Of a stretch of 64,000 nucleotides of DNA, positions 47,602-64,000 are shown one piece after another. A model generated the notes under the pieces. The model did no database searches. It was given only the letters and a program-made list of their open reading frames with translations, and was not told the origin of the DNA. Numbering within the stretch: position 1 is the stretch's first letter; every line of letters begins with the position of its first letter. The DNA comes from Dolomedes plantarius. Taxonomy: Eukaryota > Arthropoda > Arachnida > Araneae > Dolomedidae. The position numbers were made by a program, and so were the translations under genes. The stretch lies in the NCBI GenBank assembly GCA_907164885.2, contig OU015496.1, positions 187,263,281 through 187,327,280 of the forward strand, given 5' to 3'.

Positions 47602-48161
47602 CACAGTGAGCGGAAGCGGGGATACTCAAATTGTGAGAATGTAATAATTTCCCTCCCCGTGTGTCATTCTTGTTTTACGTGTTACGTAAATAATGTAGCC
47701 ACGCGAGTTATGAATTTCTAGTGTCGGACAAAATTCACTACAAATCGCCGCTAGAGAGAGTTTTTGCCTAATACTTCCTTCGTTGGAAAGAAAATTCGAG
47801 ACGTTTTAGCCGTAAGCACGCAAGGCAACCATTTCTGATCATGTTGTTTCTGCCTTGTTTGCCCAAATAATACTAAAGATAAGGCAACAGCCTTTTATTC
47901 GTATTTCATAATATGAAATTCGCTGTTAAACGTTTTAAGTTCTTCGTAGTTTTAATAAAAAAAGCTATGATCTCCGTGCGTGATTTAAAGAAATTTTTTT
48001 TTTTTTTTAAATATAATTAACGTGAAAAGGTATTTTTAATATAATTGACGAAAAAGTATTTTAACACATTTAATAAGAGTGTAACCTTTACAAATAATAT
48101 TTTAGTTAATTACCGAACATTTTGCTCTATTTTCATTATATTACTGTGAGATGGTCTACTG

Positions 48162-48446
48162 CAGGGGTGTCAAACTCAAAGGCTAACTTGGGCCAAACAA
48201 ACAAGGTTTAACTATAGGTGGGCCGCAAAAAAAATCAATATTAATACAAACGTATGTTTATTTACCTAATTACAGTATATTCAACATAAATATACGCATT
48301 TTGTTTAATAATAGCAAAAAAAGAGTATAATTAAGAAAACATTTAGCGAATTCTTCCTATCTTATTATAATTCTGCGTCGGTATTTTAATATATATTGGC
48401 CGGGCTGCAAAAATGTTCGTCGCGGGCCGCGAGTTTGACACCCCTG
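48162..48446. mobile_element. 285 bp hAT-like MITE
   Basis: The ends CAGGGGTGTCAAACTC and GAGTTTGACACCCCTG are perfect inverted repeats. An exact 8 bp duplication, GTCTACTG, flanks it (48154-48161, 48447-48454). Subterminal GGGCCGC and GCGGGCC motifs are typical of this widespread hAT type. No coding capacity. Confidence 0.92.
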
Positions 48447-48575
48447 GTCTACTGACTCGAAGGAAGCATTTACCTTACATAGTAATACTTCGACATGACA
48501 TCGCTGACTTGCTTGATGTGTTCTACATGCTGTAAAAGGGTGCTCTAATACACACGCATGAATCTTTTAGAAAGG

Positions 48576-48998
48576 GCTCGGGGTAGCCTAGTGGTAGCGC
48601 GTTAGGCTTAGGATTGGAGATACTCGGTTCGAATCCCGACGACGCCATTAAATACCTCCGTGTCAAGGCCGGATATGGGCACGATAAATCTGTAGACCGG
48701 AAAGTCCTTCTATGAGATAAGAGATGGTAGGAACCGTTACGAGACCGCCAGATGTCGCCTCTGGGTGTGCTGGGTTCTAAATTGTAGAAGCAACATATTC
48801 ACCGGGATTGATTCAATCCTGGAAGGCCTTAGTTGCTATGTCAGGCTCTATCTGGTGCATTGGAAATTGGAATCTTTAAGATATACCCCCATCAGGGCAC
48901 AAACAGAATTTGGTTTTATGATTGAGGGTAAGAGCATCTATGAAGGAAGTATTTTCGTGTATAAAGGAGGCGGGACCTAATGAAAAAAAAAAAATAAC
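48576..48998 (+). mobile_element. tRNA-derived SINE, copy 2
   Basis: A clear Pol III promoter is present: A box TAGCCTAGTGGTAGCGCG (48584-48601) and B box GGTTCGAATCC (48626-48636). A non-tRNA body follows, then an A-rich tail (48980-48997). The head resembles a tRNA, but the acceptor stem is incomplete. A 71-codon frame inside the body is not considered a gene. Related to 33171-33440. Confidence 0.75.
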
Positions 48999-62381
<13,383 letters not shown>

Positions 62382-62579
62382 GTAATATTGCTAAAATATT
62401 ATTTAATCATATTCACTCTTATGAATTGAGTTATAATTCAACTTCATTAAAATTTTTTGTTTTTAAACTGCTTTTGATTTGAGCATAATCAGGCTAAGAA
62501 ATGTGAATTTGCAAGTTCCTAGTTCAGTTGCCCACTGGCATATGTAGGTTAATGAAAATTTTTGTGTAAATAGTCTAAA

Positions 62580-62655
62580 GTTTCTGAATTATAAGAAAAG
62601 CTCTTTATGAAGTGTACGTTTCTGAATTATAAGAAAAGCTCTTTATGAAGTGTAC
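62580..62655. repeat. exact 38 bp tandem duplication
   Basis: The unit starting GTTTCTGAATTATAAGAAAA and ending TGAAGTGTAC occurs at 62580-62617 and again at 62618-62655. The second copy runs directly into the insertion beginning ACTAGCTGGGC. Confidence 0.95.
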
Positions 62656-63370
62656 TAGCTGGGCTTCGCCCAGATACGCTCAGGCCATCCATCTACCAGA
62701 CAGACGGTATTTTTTTTAAAAATTTCACTTTTAATCGTCAAAAAATCAGTACATTTTCAAATGATCTATTTATGATTGAAAAGTTTGAATTAAAAGTATG
62801 AAAATTAGAAAATGAATTAAAAATTATACACACGATGAAACATTTCTTTTCCGTGATTCATTTTTTAGTGAGAATCGCACTGTGAAAGAATCACGCTTTG
62901 TTTACATTGTCAAAGATGGATGATCTCACAGGAGGCGCCTCATTAGAATCCAAATAACTCTAAAACTATTGAAGTAGCAGATTATGTGTACTCAGAAAAA
63001 ATTATCAACTTTTAAATCTCTTTCTAAATATGTAAAATTTATGTACTTTCAAGAAAAAAATATCAATTTTAACTTTTAAAACATGGCGGATTACGTTTTG
63101 TTCGGCCATTTGTGATCGGTGGAGTATGCATTTAGAATTGAAATATCTCTAAAACTATTAAAGTAACAGAATAAGTGTATGCAGAAAAATTATCAGTTTT
63201 TAAAGCTCTTTCCAAATATGTAACATTTATGTACTTTCATGAAAAAAAAAAACATAGATTTTGACATTTTCAAACATGGCCAAATTTCATAATGGATGCC
63301 ATACCGGAAACTATCCACCCGGAATTGTTCTGTCGACCAACAGACAAAGACTTTCTTTTATATGCTAGAT
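62654..63370. mobile_element. possible non-autonomous Helentron-like insertion
   Basis: It starts ACTAGCTGGGCTTCGCCC and ends TTTTATATGCTAGAT. It contains two diverged tandem copies of about 190 bp (about 62945-63100 and 63135-63290; CTCTAAAACTAT and TTTATGTACTTTCA recur). The ends resemble those at 9638 and 55019. Confidence 0.4.
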
Positions 63371-63755
63371 ATGCTAATTTTAAGTCATTTGAGTGGCTTT
63401 CATGTTGTATTGATTACATGTTATTGGCTACTAATTATTGTTCTCAGTATATTTTCATTTAACTAAATTTAAAGCATATACCAGTAGGATTTAAAAGTTT
63501 AAATTTTGCTCTTAATAAAGGAAAACTTGTGACTCTTTCTCCTCAGATTATTAAAATTTCTTTTAAATTATGAGTAACATATAAAAAAACATGGCCAATT
63601 TTAATATCTTTAGAATTAATTTCTAGCTGACTGTTATCTATATAGCCATTAACTTTTAATATTTTTAATATCTGTTAGTTTAAAAAAAATAGCCCAATAA
63701 GTAATGTAAAATATATAAATCCGGCTCTGAAATTAAGATTTAAGATATATCTCTG

Positions 63756-64000
63756 CAGGGCTTTTTTCTGGGGGTACACGGAGATATGGCATATCTCCAC
63801 CATTTCTCTTTCTTTTTTTTTTCCCCAAGTATTATTTTGGCTTAACTTAACTGAAATTTTAAGTTACAAATCAATTGTTAATATAAAACAAAAACAAAAA
63901 AATTTTTAATTGCAAGTTTTTTGTTCCCCAATGACACGTGATGTCTGAAAACACAGTAAGCCACCCACCCCTCCTCCCTCCCCCTTTTTTTTATTTATTT
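63756..64000. mobile_element. possible hAT-like terminus, cut by the window edge
   Basis: CAGGGCTTTTTTCTGGGGGT looks like a hAT-type end. The partner end would lie beyond 64000, so the 8 bp duplication cannot be checked. Confidence 0.35.

Larger units (their letters stand above)
45509..48161. other. non-coding interval with small repeats
   Basis: No gene recognised apart from the MITE, tandem repeat and palindromic site listed separately. A run of about 20 A lies near 46157-46178. Confidence 0.4.

Overview
The window is eukaryotic nuclear DNA, most likely from an arthropod and perhaps a chelicerate. It is AT-rich, has long introns with GT/AG splice sites, carries tRNA-derived SINE-like repeats, and is crowded with cut-and-paste DNA transposons. 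I recognise one conserved host gene: part of a mind bomb (mib/MIB1-type) E3 ubiquitin ligase on the + strand. Five exons lie between 50489 and 62381 and encode ankyrin repeats plus the first RING finger. The 5' exons were not found here and the remaining RING exons lie beyond the right edge.

The outstanding feature is a 14.6 kb, almost perfectly palindromic element at 17006-31626. Two arms of about 7.0 kb surround a 646 bp single-copy spacer. The element is bounded by a 6 bp direct repeat (TTTGTG), and its ends read AGT...ACT. That combination fits the Polinton/Maverick class, but I see no polymerase B, integrase or capsid gene. Each arm carries two paralogous Cys/His-rich ORFs (302 and 279 codons), a decayed small ORF, a 743 bp tandem array with an exon-like cassette, a tRNA-like Pol III promoter signature, and a terminal region with CCAAT/GC boxes and four CTCF-like motifs. 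The spacer holds one candidate first exon that can serve only the left-arm copy. The palindrome sits inside an older hAT-like element (15908-31848, near-perfect 8 bp duplication), so it is a real nested insertion and not a mirrored assembly error.

Layout: 1-15907 is intergenic or intronic DNA with pogo/Tigger-type MITEs, a Helitron-type helicase remnant, a decayed mariner-superfamily element and microsatellites. 15908-31848 is the nested hAT plus palindrome. 31849-50488 has no recognised gene but holds two SINE-like copies of one family, further pogo-type MITEs and three short hAT-like MITEs with exact 8 bp duplications. 50489-62381 is mib, whose introns contain a mariner, a Tc1-like element and a composite in which a mariner-superfamily transposon was later hit by a hAT MITE and by a LINE fragment. 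62382-64000 is a further intron with a tandem-repeat-bearing insertion and a hAT-like end.

Nearly all the rest is transposon debris, simple repeats or sequence in which I see nothing. Family assignments come from remembered motifs; no database search was run.
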